A stretch of 64,000 nt of DNA from Sedimentibacter sp. zth1 (GTDB taxonomy: Bacteria > Bacillota > Clostridia > Tissierellales > Sedimentibacteraceae). Positions 17,263 to 26,687 of the stretch are shown here, in pieces. Within the stretch, counting starts at the first letter, position 1. The number at the start of each line of letters is the position of its first letter. Location: assembly GCF_017352195.1 (NCBI RefSeq), contig NZ_CP071445.1, positions 1,674,001 to 1,738,000 on the forward strand, written 5' to 3'. The position numbers were made by a program, and so were the translations under genes. The notes beneath the pieces are model-generated. The model worked only from the letters and a program-made list of their open reading frames with translations. It did not search any database and was not told where the DNA came from.

Positions 17263-18153
17263 TTATTTTTCTCTATCAAGTAAATATTTGCAAAGTTCTA
17301 CTAGCATTTTATTTCTTTCTCCAAAGCAACTTAGTGCATCTATTGCTTCGTTAGTTAACTTATGCTGCATTTGCTTTGATTTTTCTAATCCAATCATTGT
17401 TACATAAGTTTTTTTGTTGTTTTCATCATCACTACCAATAGGCTTACCTAGTTTAGCTTCGTCACCTTCAACATCTAGTATATCATCTTGTATTTGAAAA
17501 GCTAAACCAAGTTTATCTGCAAACATTTCAATTTTTTCTAATTCTTCTTTCGATGCTCCACCAAGTATGCCACCAACAACTGCACTTGATCTAATAATTG
17601 CACCGGTTTTATATCTTTGAAGATATTCTAGACCATTAACATCTTTGATACTATCTTCACAGAACATATCAACTACTTGGCCGCCTATCATTCCTTCTGT
17701 TCCAGCGGAGTTCGCTATTGTATAAATTGCTTTTAGTGCAATTTCTTTGTCTATATCACTATTTAAGCTATATCTCGACATTACTTCAAATGCCATATTT
17801 AGAAGGCCATCACCAGCAAGTATTGCTGTTGTTTCTCCGAATTTTTTATGGTTAGATAATCTTCCTCTTCTATAATCATCATTGTCCATAGCAGGTAAAT
17901 CATCGTGAATTAACGAATAAGTGTGTATCATTTCCATCGCACACGCAAAAGGTAATACTTGTTCACTATCACCAGATAGCATTTCATTTACTCCAAGCAT
18001 TATTATTGGTCTTAATCTTTTACCACCTGCAAATAGGCTATATCCCATTGCTTCATAAATGATTTTCTGTAAATTTTCATTGTTTGTACAATTTTCTTTC
18101 AATGCTTGTTCAACTGATTCTACCTTGTTGTTTAGCCATAAATTAAAATTCAT
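17263..18153 (-). CDS. ispA: Polyprenyl synthase, farnesyl/geranyl diphosphate synthase type
   Basis: A 296-residue trans-isoprenyl diphosphate synthase that condenses isopentenyl diphosphate with allylic diphosphates. The first aspartate motif is IHDDLPAMDNDDYRRG, with the DDxxxxD arrangement typical of bacterial IspA. The second is FQIQDDILDVEGD. GGKRLRP near residue 40 binds diphosphate. No exonuclease VII genes or dxs are next to it, unlike in many clostridia. It follows ribU by 21 bases on the same strand, so it may be read from the FMN-controlled promoter, although the two functions are unrelated. Confidence 0.93.
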   Translation of the reverse strand: MNFNLWLNNKVESVEQALKENCTNNENLQKIIYEAMGYSLFAGGKRLRPIIMLGVNEMLSGDSEQVLPFACAMEMIHTYSLIHDDLPAMDNDDYRRGRLSNHKKFGETTAILAGDGLLNMAFEVMSRYSLNSDIDKEIALKAIYTIANSAGTEGMIGGQVVDMFCEDSIKDVNGLEYLQRYKTGAIIRSSAVVGGILGGASKEELEKIEMFADKLGLAFQIQDDILDVEGDEAKLGKPIGSDDENNKKTYVTMIGLEKSKQMQHKLTNEAIDALSCFGERNKMLVELCKYLLDREK

Positions 18154-18174
18154 TTCTTCACCTTCATAATATTA

Positions 18175-18786
18175 TTATTTGTGTAGTATAGGAGATATTT
18201 TTTTGTATATTAACAATGTTATCGTAGAAACTATTATTCCTTTTAAAAGGTTAAATGGAACTACTGCATATAACACCAATGTTTTTAAATCTACTATATA
18301 TTTATTTATAGCATGCCCCATATCAACAAATGATTGCAATGGTGCTCCATATACTCTCGAGTATACTGGCAATAACACTGCATAGTTTAGAATTGCTCCA
18401 ACTATCGTTAATGTTAATATACCCGTTACAAGTCCAATTATAGCACCTTTAAAAGTTTTATGCTTTTTATAAATTATAGCTGCTGGCATAACTAAAGCAC
18501 AACCTATAAAAAAGTTTGACACCTCTCCTACTCCAGCTGTCACTGTTCCGTTTAGTACAAAATTAAGTAGCATTTTTATCAATTCAATTATCATACCTGC
18601 TATTGGTCCTAATGCGAATGCGCCTACTAATACAGGTATTTCACTAAAATCGAATTTGTAAAACGTTGGTGCAAATGGAAATGGAAATTCAAGTAGCATA
18701 ATAACCCCTGCTAAAGCTGCCAATACACCAATTTTTGCTAACGTTTTTATGTTAGCCTTTCTTATTTGCTCTGTTCCTTGTTTCAT
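18175..18786 (-). CDS. ribU: Riboflavin ECF transporter substrate-binding subunit RibU
   Basis: Membrane S-component that binds riboflavin and works with the shared energising module (EcfAA'T, not in this window). About 203 residues with six hydrophobic segments. The loop FPFAPTFYKFDFSEIPVLVGAF after helix 1 is the RibU signature, and GxxxxGxxxxLIK follows. The FMN riboswitch immediately upstream fixes the substrate class. I start at the ATG at 18784-18786, five bases after GGAGG; a TTG four codons upstream overlaps the ribosome site and is less likely. Confidence 0.94.
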   Translation of the reverse strand: MKQGTEQIRKANIKTLAKIGVLAALAGVIMLLEFPFPFAPTFYKFDFSEIPVLVGAFALGPIAGMIIELIKMLLNFVLNGTVTAGVGEVSNFFIGCALVMPAAIIYKKHKTFKGAIIGLVTGILTLTIVGAILNYAVLLPVYSRVYGAPLQSFVDMGHAINKYIVDLKTLVLYAVVPFNLLKGIIVSTITLLIYKKISPILHK

Positions 18787-18822
18787 CTCTTCCTCCAATA
18801 ATTTAGATTGTCAGAGGCAATT

Positions 18823-18851
18823 TAAAAAACCCCTGAAAATCCTCAGAGGCT
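18823..18851 (-). terminator. Riboswitch-controlled terminator ahead of ribU
   Basis: On the minus strand GCCTCTGAGGATTTTCAGGG followed by T6 gives a CCTCTGA/TCAGGGG hairpin with a U tract. It lies between the FMN aptamer and the ribU ribosome site. The likely mechanism is termination when FMN is bound, known for this riboswitch class. Confidence 0.8.
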
Positions 18852-18892
18852 TAAATTTGATAGATTAGAGTAATACTAAAACATATTATTTA

Positions 18893-19003
18893 TAATCCTC
18901 TACCATCCAGACTGTACTGTCGGTATTGGAATTACACCAATTCAGCCGTTAGGCTCGCAGACTATAACTGCCGGTCGGGACTTTCACCCTGCCCTGAAGA
19001 TAT
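18893..19003 (-). ncRNA. FMN riboswitch (RFN element)
   Basis: On the minus strand the aptamer runs from TCTTCAGGGCAGGGTGAAA through GTCCCGACCGGCAG, GCGAGCC, and GACAGTACAGTCTGGATGG to GAGGAT. These blocks are the conserved core of the RFN element and appear in correct order and spacing. FMN binding would favour the terminator that follows and switch off ribU. The whole 18787-19061 gap is leader. Confidence 0.96.
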
Positions 19004-19061
19004 TATACTAATATTATAGCATTATATTATTTTTTGTAAAGAAAAATTTACAATTTTCTTT

Positions 19062-19210
19062 TTATAACAATTTATTTATTCTTAAATCGCTTAAAGATAT
19101 ACTTGGAACTCCAAGCACTCTTTCTTTTATATATGTTCCATGGCAGTCTGAACCACCTCAAATCATTAATCAGAAACGTTGGTATGAATATGCATATCAA
19201 CTTTTATCAT
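19062..19210 (-). pseudogene. Internally deleted PHP-domain gene remnant
   Basis: Directly behind ansA an AAGGAG site overlaps the ansA stop and an ATG follows. The first 14 codons give MIKVDMHIHTNVSD, the metal-binding start of a PHP-domain phosphoesterase, and then a stop at 19166-19168. In another frame, 19062-19157 encodes GGSDCHGTYIKERVLGVPS and a hydrophilic tail to a stop, which matches the last metal motif and C terminus of the same family. A full gene would be about 750 bases, so roughly 600 bases are gone with a frame change at about 19160. The genetic coupling to ansA is kept, but the product would be at most 14 residues. Confidence 0.75.
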
Positions 19211-19219
19211 ATTTACTCC

Positions 19220-20218
19220 TTAATCAATTAGTATGTCTTCATTTATTTTAGTATAAAATTTTTCTTTTACCTTATCATATTCTTTTGTTTCAGAAAGTAT
19301 CCACATTAATTTTGTCACAGCAGCTTCTATAGTCATATCATATGCCTGTAAAACCTTATAGTTATTTAAAGCTTTCATTCCTACCTCGTAGACACTCATA
19401 TCACTACCTTCTAAAGCAACTTGTGTTGCAATTACAACTATCTTACCTTTACTTGTTAATGTTCCAAGCTTGTCCAAAAAATTTCTTCTATCATTAAATG
19501 GTATCCCACCTACACCATAAGATTCGATAACTACACCTTCATATTTTTCACCTATATAATCTAGTACATCTGGATCCATACCAGGCACAAGTTTCAATAA
19601 AAATATGCTAGGATAAATATCATTGAAAAATTTAACTTCTTTATCAATTTCTTCATTTTTTGTAAATCTAACTATCTCATTATTGTTTATATAAGCAGCA
19701 TATGGATAATTGATAGATTCAAAAGCACTATAACTTTTTGAGCGTGTCTTTCTTGCTCTTGTTCCAATTATTGCTTTACCATCAAACACCACATATATAC
19801 CCCTACAATCACTTTCCACTACAAATCTAAAACTATCAACCAAATTTTTCTTTGCATCAGTACCTTCTGCTGTGATTGGTTTTTGAGAACCTGTTATAAT
19901 AATAGGCTTGTCTAAATCTTGAATAAGATATGATAGTGCTGAAGATGTGTAAGCCATTGTGTCAGTTCCATGTGATATAACAAATCCATCATATTTAGCA
20001 TAGTTTTCTTTTATTGCATTTACTATTATCAGCCAATATTCAGGCTGTAAATTTGTACTGTCTATATTTAATACCTGTATTGTATCTACTTTACATATTT
20101 CTTTTATTTCTGGTATATATGAAATTAGTTCCTCAGATGTTATAGCGGGAGCTAATCCTCCTCCACAATTCTTTGATGCTATTGTTCCACCAGTTGCTAT
20201 CAATAAAATTTTTTTCAT
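19220..20218 (-). CDS. ansA: Type I L-asparaginase
   Basis: Hydrolyses L-asparagine to aspartate and ammonia, in the cytoplasm (no signal peptide). Length 332. The first catalytic Thr is in IATGGTIAS and the second in ISHGTDTMAYT (HGTDT), both perfect family signatures. Also present are ITGSQKP and GTRARKTRSKSYSAFESINYP, common to type I enzymes. It probably feeds the amino-acid fermentation. It starts 25 bases after the pseudouridine synthase gene ends and overlaps the ribosome site of the PHP remnant. Confidence 0.93.
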   Translation of the reverse strand: MKKILLIATGGTIASKNCGGGLAPAITSEELISYIPEIKEICKVDTIQVLNIDSTNLQPEYWLIIVNAIKENYAKYDGFVISHGTDTMAYTSSALSYLIQDLDKPIIITGSQKPITAEGTDAKKNLVDSFRFVVESDCRGIYVVFDGKAIIGTRARKTRSKSYSAFESINYPYAAYINNNEIVRFTKNEEIDKEVKFFNDIYPSIFLLKLVPGMDPDVLDYIGEKYEGVVIESYGVGGIPFNDRRNFLDKLGTLTSKGKIVVIATQVALEGSDMSVYEVGMKALNNYKVLQAYDMTIEAAVTKLMWILSETKEYDKVKEKFYTKINEDILID

Positions 20219-20243
20219 TTAAAAATATCCTCCAAGAATATAC

Positions 20244-21140
20244 TTATTCATTTATAATTTTTTTAAAATCAGCTGGCAAATCTGCCTTTACTGTAATTCT
20301 TTCTTTTTTTATAGGATGAGTAAAGCTCATTTCACTACAATGCAATGCTTGCCTGTTTATTAATAGACTCTCTTTGTTATACAAGCTGTCTCCTACTATT
20401 GGATGTCTTATATGCTTTAAATGTACCCTTATTTGATGTGTTCTGCCTGTTTCAAGCTTGATTTTCAATAATGTCATATCTCTAAACCTATCTACTACTT
20501 CATAATGTGTTATACACTCTTTTCCAGAAGCATCTACAACTCTCATTATATCATCTTCTTGTAATCTAGCAATAGGTGCATTTATTGTCCCTTTATCTTG
20601 AAGTATAGTACCTTCACATATAGCATAGTAGTACTTATCAACTTCATTTTTCTTCATTTGCTTTGATATTTCATTGTGTATATATGAATTTTTTGCAATA
20701 ATAACTATACCTGATGTATTCATATCAAGCCTATTTACAAGTCTTATTTTTGCTTTTATATTTTTGCTATCGAAATAATATCTTGCTCCATTTGCAAGTG
20801 TATCATCAAAATGAGATTTTGTAGGATGTACTACCATGAAGGGGGGTTTATCTACAATAAGTAAACTTTCATCTTCATACAAAATTTTTATAGGTATGTT
20901 TACAGCATTATATTCGTCAACGCTATCGTCTTCAAAAAAAATTGTTAATTCATCACCTATATATACTCTTTTTCTTAACTTTATAGGCTTACCATTTAGC
21001 AATATTTTATTGTTTGATTCAAGTCTAACTGTTAGTCTTCTAGAAAAATTTAAATTGTCTATTAATATTTCCTTTACACTTTTATCATTTTCTTGTATTG
21101 TATAGTTAAGACAATTATCGTTATCTATATTGTCATTCAT
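20244..21140 (-). CDS. RluA-family pseudouridine synthase
   Basis: Isomerises uridine to pseudouridine in ribosomal or transfer RNA. Length 298. An N-terminal S4-like RNA-binding segment (about 15-80, with ILLNGKPIKLRKRVYIGDEL) precedes the catalytic domain. The catalytic Asp is in RLVNRLDMNTSGIVIIAK (HRLD-type box; here NRLD), and GRTHQIRVHLKHIRHPIVGD is the second family motif. The initial His of the usual HRLD is Asn, but the Asp is intact. RBS AAAGGAG precedes the ATG. The target uridine cannot be told; RluD- or YlyB-type specificity are both possible. Confidence 0.9.
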   Translation of the reverse strand: MNDNIDNDNCLNYTIQENDKSVKEILIDNLNFSRRLTVRLESNNKILLNGKPIKLRKRVYIGDELTIFFEDDSVDEYNAVNIPIKILYEDESLLIVDKPPFMVVHPTKSHFDDTLANGARYYFDSKNIKAKIRLVNRLDMNTSGIVIIAKNSYIHNEISKQMKKNEVDKYYYAICEGTILQDKGTINAPIARLQEDDIMRVVDASGKECITHYEVVDRFRDMTLLKIKLETGRTHQIRVHLKHIRHPIVGDSLYNKESLLINRQALHCSEMSFTHPIKKERITVKADLPADFKKIINE

Positions 21141-21231
21141 AAAAAATTTGCTCCTTTAGAACTTTATTTAAACGTATATATTTTCTAATTTATAATATAA
21201 TATAAAAATCACAACATGTAAAGAGGTTAGT

Positions 21232-22032
21232 ATGGATAGAATAATAAATTGTTTACCAAACCTTGAAAAATATTCGAAGAAAATAACTAATGATTTGATC
21301 ACTTCGCTTATAACGGAAGGCTTTCAGCCTTATAAGGGTTTTAATGAGAATGCTGAATTGAATATTACAATCGGTGGAGATGGTGCTTTTTTGCATGCAG
21401 TTAGAGAAAGTGGTTTCTCCCAAATACCATTCATTGGTATAAATACAGGTAATCTTGGATTTTTTCCTGAGATAACACCTGATAATGTGCATAATTTTAT
21501 TGAACTTTACAAATGTGCTAGATATAAAATCAATGAAATTAGCATAATTGAATGTATTGTTTATACTGATAATACTGTTACAACTACCTACGCCGTAAAT
21601 GATATTGCAATAAAAAGAAGAGATATGAAAACTGCACATCTAGATACTTATTTTAATAATAATTATTTACAAACGGTAAGCGGTGATGGAATAATTGTTT
21701 CTTCTCCACTTGGTAGTTCAGCGTATAATTATTCTGCTGGTGGTGCCTTAGTTTATCCATCACTTAGAACACTTCAAATAACACCACTATCTCCACTAAG
21801 TTCTAATGCATATAGGTGCTTAAACAGTAGTATCATAGTACCTCCAGAATTTGAGGTTAAAATAGTACCTGAAACCAGTAAAAACTACGTTACAACATTA
21901 GTTGCTGATGGTGTTACTTATGATTTTGAAGGAGTAAAATCCATTTTATTTTTTACATCCGCTAAAACCATAAAACAGCTTACTGTTGGCGAATATAATT
22001 ATTGGAATGTTATTAAATCTAAGCTATTATAA
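21232..22032 (+). CDS. nadK: NAD kinase
   Basis: Phosphorylates NAD to NADP with ATP or polyphosphate. The 266-residue protein has the diagnostic GGDGAFLHAVRE, NTGNLGFFPE, NDIAIKR and GDGIIVSSPLGSSAYNYSAGG segments in order. It reads divergently from the pseudouridine synthase gene with a 91-base gap and ends at a clear bidirectional terminator. Usual clostridial neighbours such as argR and recN are absent here. Confidence 0.95.
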   Translation: MDRIINCLPNLEKYSKKITNDLITSLITEGFQPYKGFNENAELNITIGGDGAFLHAVRESGFSQIPFIGINTGNLGFFPEITPDNVHNFIELYKCARYKINEISIIECIVYTDNTVTTTYAVNDIAIKRRDMKTAHLDTYFNNNYLQTVSGDGIIVSSPLGSSAYNYSAGGALVYPSLRTLQITPLSPLSSNAYRCLNSSIIVPPEFEVKIVPETSKNYVTTLVADGVTYDFEGVKSILFFTSAKTIKQLTVGEYNYWNVIKSKLL

Positions 22033-22051
22033 TTATATTTTTTACAATATG

Positions 22052-22080
22052 AAACCTCACTTTTTCAAAAAATGAGGTTT
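22052..22080. terminator. Bidirectional terminator, nadK and uvrC
   Basis: AAACCTCA and TGAGGTTT form an 8-bp stem around a 13-nt loop, followed by GTTTTAT on the plus strand. It separates two convergent genes. Confidence 0.75.
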
Positions 22081-22103
22081 GTTTTATATATTTTTTTAAT
22101 TGC

Positions 22104-23957
22104 TTATTTCTTATGATTATCTTCATGAAAATAATTATAAACAACTTTTGCAATTGCTATATTCATCGTTGGTGCTTTTACTAATTCATTTTCTGTTTTT
22201 TTACTTATTTCATTAACAGAACCAAAATACCTTAAAAGACTTATTTTCCTCTTTTCCCCAACACCCTTTATATTATCAAGCTCCGACTTGAATACTGTTT
22301 TATCCCTTAGGTTTCTGTGATAGTTTATAGCGAATCTGTGTGCTTCCTCTTGTATTTTCCAAACAAGCTTATAAACTTCACTTGTTCTTTTTAGCGGTAT
22401 TTCCACACCTTTATATAAAAGTCCATTGGTTGTATGTTTATCATCTTTAACCATGCCGCACACAGGTATATTTAATCCAAAATTTTCAACTACTCTTTCT
22501 GCAATTCCAGTTTGTCCTTTTCCACCATCAATTAACATCAAATCCGGGATTTTATTAAAGCTTCTTTCACCATCTGTACTAAGCCCTCTATTTAATCTTC
22601 TTTCTAAAACTTCTTCCATACTTTTATAATCATCCGGTCCAATGACAGTTTTTATTTTAAACCTTCTATAATTACTCTTGCTAGCCATACCATTTTCAAA
22701 CACAACCATTGAGCCTACTGATTCTACTCCCTGAATATTTGAAATATCAAATGCCTCAATTCTATATGGAGCTTCTTTTAATTCCAATAAATCTTTCAGT
22801 GCTTCAATGGCAATTTTACTATTTTCCATTTCTTTTTTTATTCTAGCACTACCCTTTTCAAGTACTTCAAGTGCATTTTTCTTGACCATTTTAACAAGCA
22901 TATTTTTTTCACCTTTTATAGGTGTTTTAATTGTAACTTTGTTTCCTCTTTTTTCTGTTAGAAGATTTTCAAATAATTCTTTTTCGTCTACCTCACACTC
23001 TAACAGTATTTCTTTAGGTATATACACAGTACCTGTATAAAATTGAGTTATAAATGATGTAACAATTTCTTCTCTTGTTTCGTTTTCTATGTTTGTTAAC
23101 AAGAAATGCTCTCTACCCATAATCTTGCCGTTTCTTATAAAGAATACTTGCACACATGCTTCCTCTATGCCTATTGCTGTTCCAATAACATCTTGGTCAA
23201 CATTAGTTGTAGCCACATCAATTTTTTGCTTTTCGTGTATAATTTCAACTGACCTTATTTGGTCTCTGTATTTAGCCGCAAGTTCAAAGTCTAAGCTTTT
23301 TGATGCATTTATCATACTTTCTTTTAAAGTTGATATGATATTTTCTCCACCACCGTTTAAGAAACCTATAACTTTGTCTACTTCTCTTCTATATACATCC
23401 TTATCTACAATGCCCATACAAGGAGCAGCGCATTTATTAATATGATAATTTAGACATGGTCTTTTACACTTTTTTGTTCCATTCAATGACATATTACATT
23501 TTCTAAGCTTAAATAAATTTCCTACAATTTCAATTATTTCACTCACCGCATAATTGCTAATATATGGTCCATAATATTTGCAGCCATCTCTTTTTACTTG
23601 CCTTACCTTCATAATCCGAGGATACATCTCATTTGTTGTAATTTTTATATATGGATACTGTTTATCATCTCGTAATAAAGTATTATACTTAGGCATGTAT
23701 TTTTTTATAAGATTCGCCTCAAGTATAAGCGCTTCTACCTCAGTATCAGTCATAATATATTCAAAATAATTTATATTTTTAATCATATTCTCAATCTTTG
23801 TAGAATGATTTCTTGATTGAAAATATTGTCTCACTCTCCGCTTTAAATTTTTAGCTTTCCCAACGTATATTACATCATTAAAACTGTTTTTCATAAGATA
23901 TACGCCTGGGTTATCTGGTATTTTTTTTAGTTCTTCTGGTATATTAAAATTATCCAA
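22104..23957 (-). CDS. uvrC: Excinuclease ABC subunit C
   Basis: Makes both incisions at DNA lesions in nucleotide excision repair with UvrA and UvrB. About 617 residues. The N-terminal GIY-YIG domain shows PGVYLMKN and VIYVGKAKNLKRRVRQYF. A Cys cluster near 160-185 (KCKRPCLNYHINKCAAPC) may bind a metal or Fe-S cluster as in other UvrC. The UVR motif is present (about 215), then the RNase H-like domain with FDISNIQG and DLMLIDGGKGQ, and a C-terminal helix-hairpin-helix. I choose a TTG start at 23955-23957, 8 bases after AGGAG; an ATG 48 bases upstream lacks a ribosome site. Convergent with nadK. Confidence 0.94.
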   Translation of the reverse strand: MDNFNIPEELKKIPDNPGVYLMKNSFNDVIYVGKAKNLKRRVRQYFQSRNHSTKIENMIKNINYFEYIMTDTEVEALILEANLIKKYMPKYNTLLRDDKQYPYIKITTNEMYPRIMKVRQVKRDGCKYYGPYISNYAVSEIIEIVGNLFKLRKCNMSLNGTKKCKRPCLNYHINKCAAPCMGIVDKDVYRREVDKVIGFLNGGGENIISTLKESMINASKSLDFELAAKYRDQIRSVEIIHEKQKIDVATTNVDQDVIGTAIGIEEACVQVFFIRNGKIMGREHFLLTNIENETREEIVTSFITQFYTGTVYIPKEILLECEVDEKELFENLLTEKRGNKVTIKTPIKGEKNMLVKMVKKNALEVLEKGSARIKKEMENSKIAIEALKDLLELKEAPYRIEAFDISNIQGVESVGSMVVFENGMASKSNYRRFKIKTVIGPDDYKSMEEVLERRLNRGLSTDGERSFNKIPDLMLIDGGKGQTGIAERVVENFGLNIPVCGMVKDDKHTTNGLLYKGVEIPLKRTSEVYKLVWKIQEEAHRFAINYHRNLRDKTVFKSELDNIKGVGEKRKISLLRYFGSVNEISKKTENELVKAPTMNIAIAKVVYNYFHEDNHKK

Positions 23958-24036
23958 ATTTTTCACTCCTAAAAATAAACTATCGAATATATTATAACAT
24001 AGCATTTACATATACAACAAATATAATCGCATAAAT

Positions 24037-24073
24037 TTTAAGCTCATAGATAATTTCTATCCATGAGCTTAAA
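24037..24073 (-). terminator. Terminator after tldD-tldE
   Basis: TTTAAGCTCAT pairs with ATGAGCTTAAA (11 bp, 15-nt loop). It lies 30 bases after the tldE stop. The U tract is short on the minus strand. Confidence 0.55.
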
Positions 24074-24102
24074 TATATATTAAAAAAAATTGGGTTGACT
24101 AA

Positions 24103-25317
24103 TTATTGTGAAATATTCATATTTACTACAAGCGCTCTTTGCCCACATAAAGGTTTATCTTTGCTAATCCCTATAAAATCCTCATTAAATGCTTTGTATA
24201 TACTTGCACTTATATTAAATTCTGGTAGTTTACCAACTATTTGACCATTTTCTAGTAAAAATGACATTTGTACAGGTGAAGCAAAATTACCTTCGTTTGT
24301 ACAATCTCCACCAGACATCAAAATTACTAGAACAGCTTTTTTGTTTTCTACCATCTCTTTTAATGTTTTATCAGATGGTATAACTGACATATTTACAGCA
24401 CTTATAATTGGCACATCATCGTAATCTCCACCTGCAGCTGCAGTATTTTTTATATTATATTTTTTGCTATTTTTTTTGTCAGAAAAACCAGTCAATATTT
24501 TACCATTTTCAATTAGATTGAATTTATCTCCTGCTAAGACACTTCCTTCTTTATCAAAAAATGGTGTACATATATTATCATCTGTCCTATCTACAAAAAG
24601 TGTAAAATCATCACTGAATACTTTTTCACCTATTTTACTATTGAACATTGATGTTTTAGTACCAATTGATTCTCCATTTAATGCTTCATAAAACTTACCT
24701 GCAACTTGTTGAAATTGTACTATAACTGGCATCTTTTCTTCACTTGGCAAATCAACTTGCTTATTAAATGCTTTTAGTTGATTTCTTGAATCACTCAATA
24801 TTTTATCCACATCAAGCTCTCTACCTTCATATAATATTCCACTATCGAATACGTTTACAGAATCAACATGTTTATAAATCAATTCTAAAGTAACGAAACT
24901 ATCTTTGTTTATGTATTCTAATCCACAGTCATTTTTCAAAATACTTGTAACTTCATTAAATTTAATTTTATTGAAAAATATAAATTCTTTGAATTCTTCT
25001 CTTAAATTTTTCAAAATATACTCTGATTTTTCTATAAATTTAGCTTGGTCTAGATCGGTATTTCTCAAATCACGAGACCTTTTTTTATCTTTTTCTGGTT
25101 CGAATTCATATGGAATTTTTAAGCTTAAATTATTTATTGCTTCTTTCCATGTTTCTTCTGTTGGTTCTCCTAATGTACCTGCAACTCCAATAAAGCCATT
25201 GTCATACACACGACAACCAGATTTTTTTATATTTTTATTTCTAATTGAATCTACTTTTGACTGTGTTACATTTAATGCTGTTTCACAAGTTATAACTTGA
25301 TATAATTCTTTTATCAT
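24103..25317 (-). CDS. tldE: TldD/PmbA family protein, TldE-like
   Basis: Inactive-partner type subunit of the TldD-TldE metalloprotease, which removes leader peptides or degrades unfolded peptides in the cytoplasm. Length 404 from the chosen ATG at 25315-25317, which has GGAGG six bases upstream; an earlier ATG seven codons up lacks one. It has no HExxxH site, as expected for TldE. Recognisable stretches are KNTAAAGGDYDDVP and ILMSGGDCTNEGNFASPVQM, the latter with the conserved GGxxNxxxG layout. It overlaps nothing but follows tldD by 10 bases. Confidence 0.85.
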   Translation of the reverse strand: MIKELYQVITCETALNVTQSKVDSIRNKNIKKSGCRVYDNGFIGVAGTLGEPTEETWKEAINNLSLKIPYEFEPEKDKKRSRDLRNTDLDQAKFIEKSEYILKNLREEFKEFIFFNKIKFNEVTSILKNDCGLEYINKDSFVTLELIYKHVDSVNVFDSGILYEGRELDVDKILSDSRNQLKAFNKQVDLPSEEKMPVIVQFQQVAGKFYEALNGESIGTKTSMFNSKIGEKVFSDDFTLFVDRTDDNICTPFFDKEGSVLAGDKFNLIENGKILTGFSDKKNSKKYNIKNTAAAGGDYDDVPIISAVNMSVIPSDKTLKEMVENKKAVLVILMSGGDCTNEGNFASPVQMSFLLENGQIVGKLPEFNISASIYKAFNEDFIGISKDKPLCGQRALVVNMNISQ

Positions 25318-25327
25318 CACTAGCCTC

Positions 25328-26665
25328 CTATTGAACATTTATATTATTAACACGTACATATGGTCCACCAAAACCTACATGCAATGGGTACTGTTCCATT
25401 TTACCGCAACCGCCTGTTACAAATGAAAGTATTTCATACTCTTTAGACAAGCCGTCTATTTCGTGCAATGTTTCCATAACGTTTCCTGTTATAACTGCAA
25501 CTTTGACAGGCTCTGCTATTTTCCCATCTCTAACCATATATGCTTTTCTTGGCGCAATAGTAAATGTTGACATCCCTGAGCCATGCGAAATATCATCTAT
25601 ATATATTCCTTCTTTTACTCCCGAAATTAATTCTTCTTTAGTCATATCCCCGTTTTCTATATATGTGTTAGTCATTCTAACTATTGGCTCAAACTCAAAA
25701 TTCATTGCTCTTGCATTGCCTGTTACTTTTTCCTCTAAATCCGAAGCAGTATAAGCACTATGTAAACGTCCGGATAGAACTCCATTTTTTATTATGTAAT
25801 TTTTCTTAGCCTTACAGCCCTCATCATCAAATGGAACATATCCAGCACCTGTTATTGTTCCAGTATCTATGATATTTAAAATTGATGATCCTACCTTAGT
25901 ACCAATAGCCCACTCTTTCTTCATTGTTTCATCACCTATCATAAAATCCGATTCACTCTTATGTCCAAAGCTTTCATGTGCAAACACACCTGTTGTAATT
26001 GGTGATAGAATACATGTATAAATACCTGGCTTTATTGGTTTTGCTTCTTTTGCATATTCTATATCACTCTCAATTCTTTTAACCAGCATTTCACTAACAT
26101 CTTCTATATCATCAAAGCACTCCTTAGTAAAACTGTAATTTCCTCTAAAAGGTAATCCATTTTCTGTTATCGTATATCCAATTGCTACACCTATGTACTG
26201 ACTATCAAAAGTAACATCTGTTCCTATACTTGAAATTATTTGTTTTTTAGTATAATTATCTGATAAATAAACAGAGTTTGTTTTGATATCATTATATTTT
26301 TCTAAAATTGGTAAATAGCTTTTTACAAGGTTTAATTTTTTCTTGTTTTCTACGTTAGAAATATTGTTGCTTTTATATTTTAAGCATATTTCATTGTTTA
26401 TCTCCAAAGCCTTTACAACCTTATTATTTAAAATATTATGATTTTTTGTTGCCATTTGTGACAATGTATCTATCTGTTGTTGTATACTTTCTAAATCTGT
26501 AGTTGCACTATAATACCATTTGTTACCATCATATATACGTATCATAGCTCCCCTGTCTTTTTTTGTTTTGTTTTGTACTAAAACACTATTTTTTAAGTTG
26601 ATTTCTGTTGTACATACCTCTTCAATACGCACATCTGTAAATAAGTCTTTTGGAAATTTATACAT
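25328..26665 (-). CDS. tldD: TldD-type metalloprotease
   Basis: Catalytic subunit of a TldD-TldE protease. Length 445. The zinc site HESFGHKSE (HExxxH type) lies near residues 230-238, and the family motif GSGMSTFTIAPRKAYMVRDG near 360. The C-terminal ends in a Gly-rich GGCGKMEQYPLHVGFGGPY, which in the family holds the third metal ligand Cys. TldD-TldE pairs process microcin and ribosomally made peptide precursors in some bacteria; no such precursor gene is seen next to it, although ABC exporters lie upstream. Operon order is tldD then tldE. Confidence 0.9.
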   Translation of the reverse strand: MYKFPKDLFTDVRIEEVCTTEINLKNSVLVQNKTKKDRGAMIRIYDGNKWYYSATTDLESIQQQIDTLSQMATKNHNILNNKVVKALEINNEICLKYKSNNISNVENKKKLNLVKSYLPILEKYNDIKTNSVYLSDNYTKKQIISSIGTDVTFDSQYIGVAIGYTITENGLPFRGNYSFTKECFDDIEDVSEMLVKRIESDIEYAKEAKPIKPGIYTCILSPITTGVFAHESFGHKSESDFMIGDETMKKEWAIGTKVGSSILNIIDTGTITGAGYVPFDDEGCKAKKNYIIKNGVLSGRLHSAYTASDLEEKVTGNARAMNFEFEPIVRMTNTYIENGDMTKEELISGVKEGIYIDDISHGSGMSTFTIAPRKAYMVRDGKIAEPVKVAVITGNVMETLHEIDGLSKEYEILSFVTGGCGKMEQYPLHVGFGGPYVRVNNINVQ

Positions 26666-26687
26666 ATTACCCTCCTAAGTTTTTATA

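Noticed and set aside
19158-19160. A UGA selenocysteine codon in the PHP remnant
   Set aside because: The same frame meets another UGA a few codons upstream and has no long open sequence; the N-terminal motif is in a different frame. A deletion explains it better.
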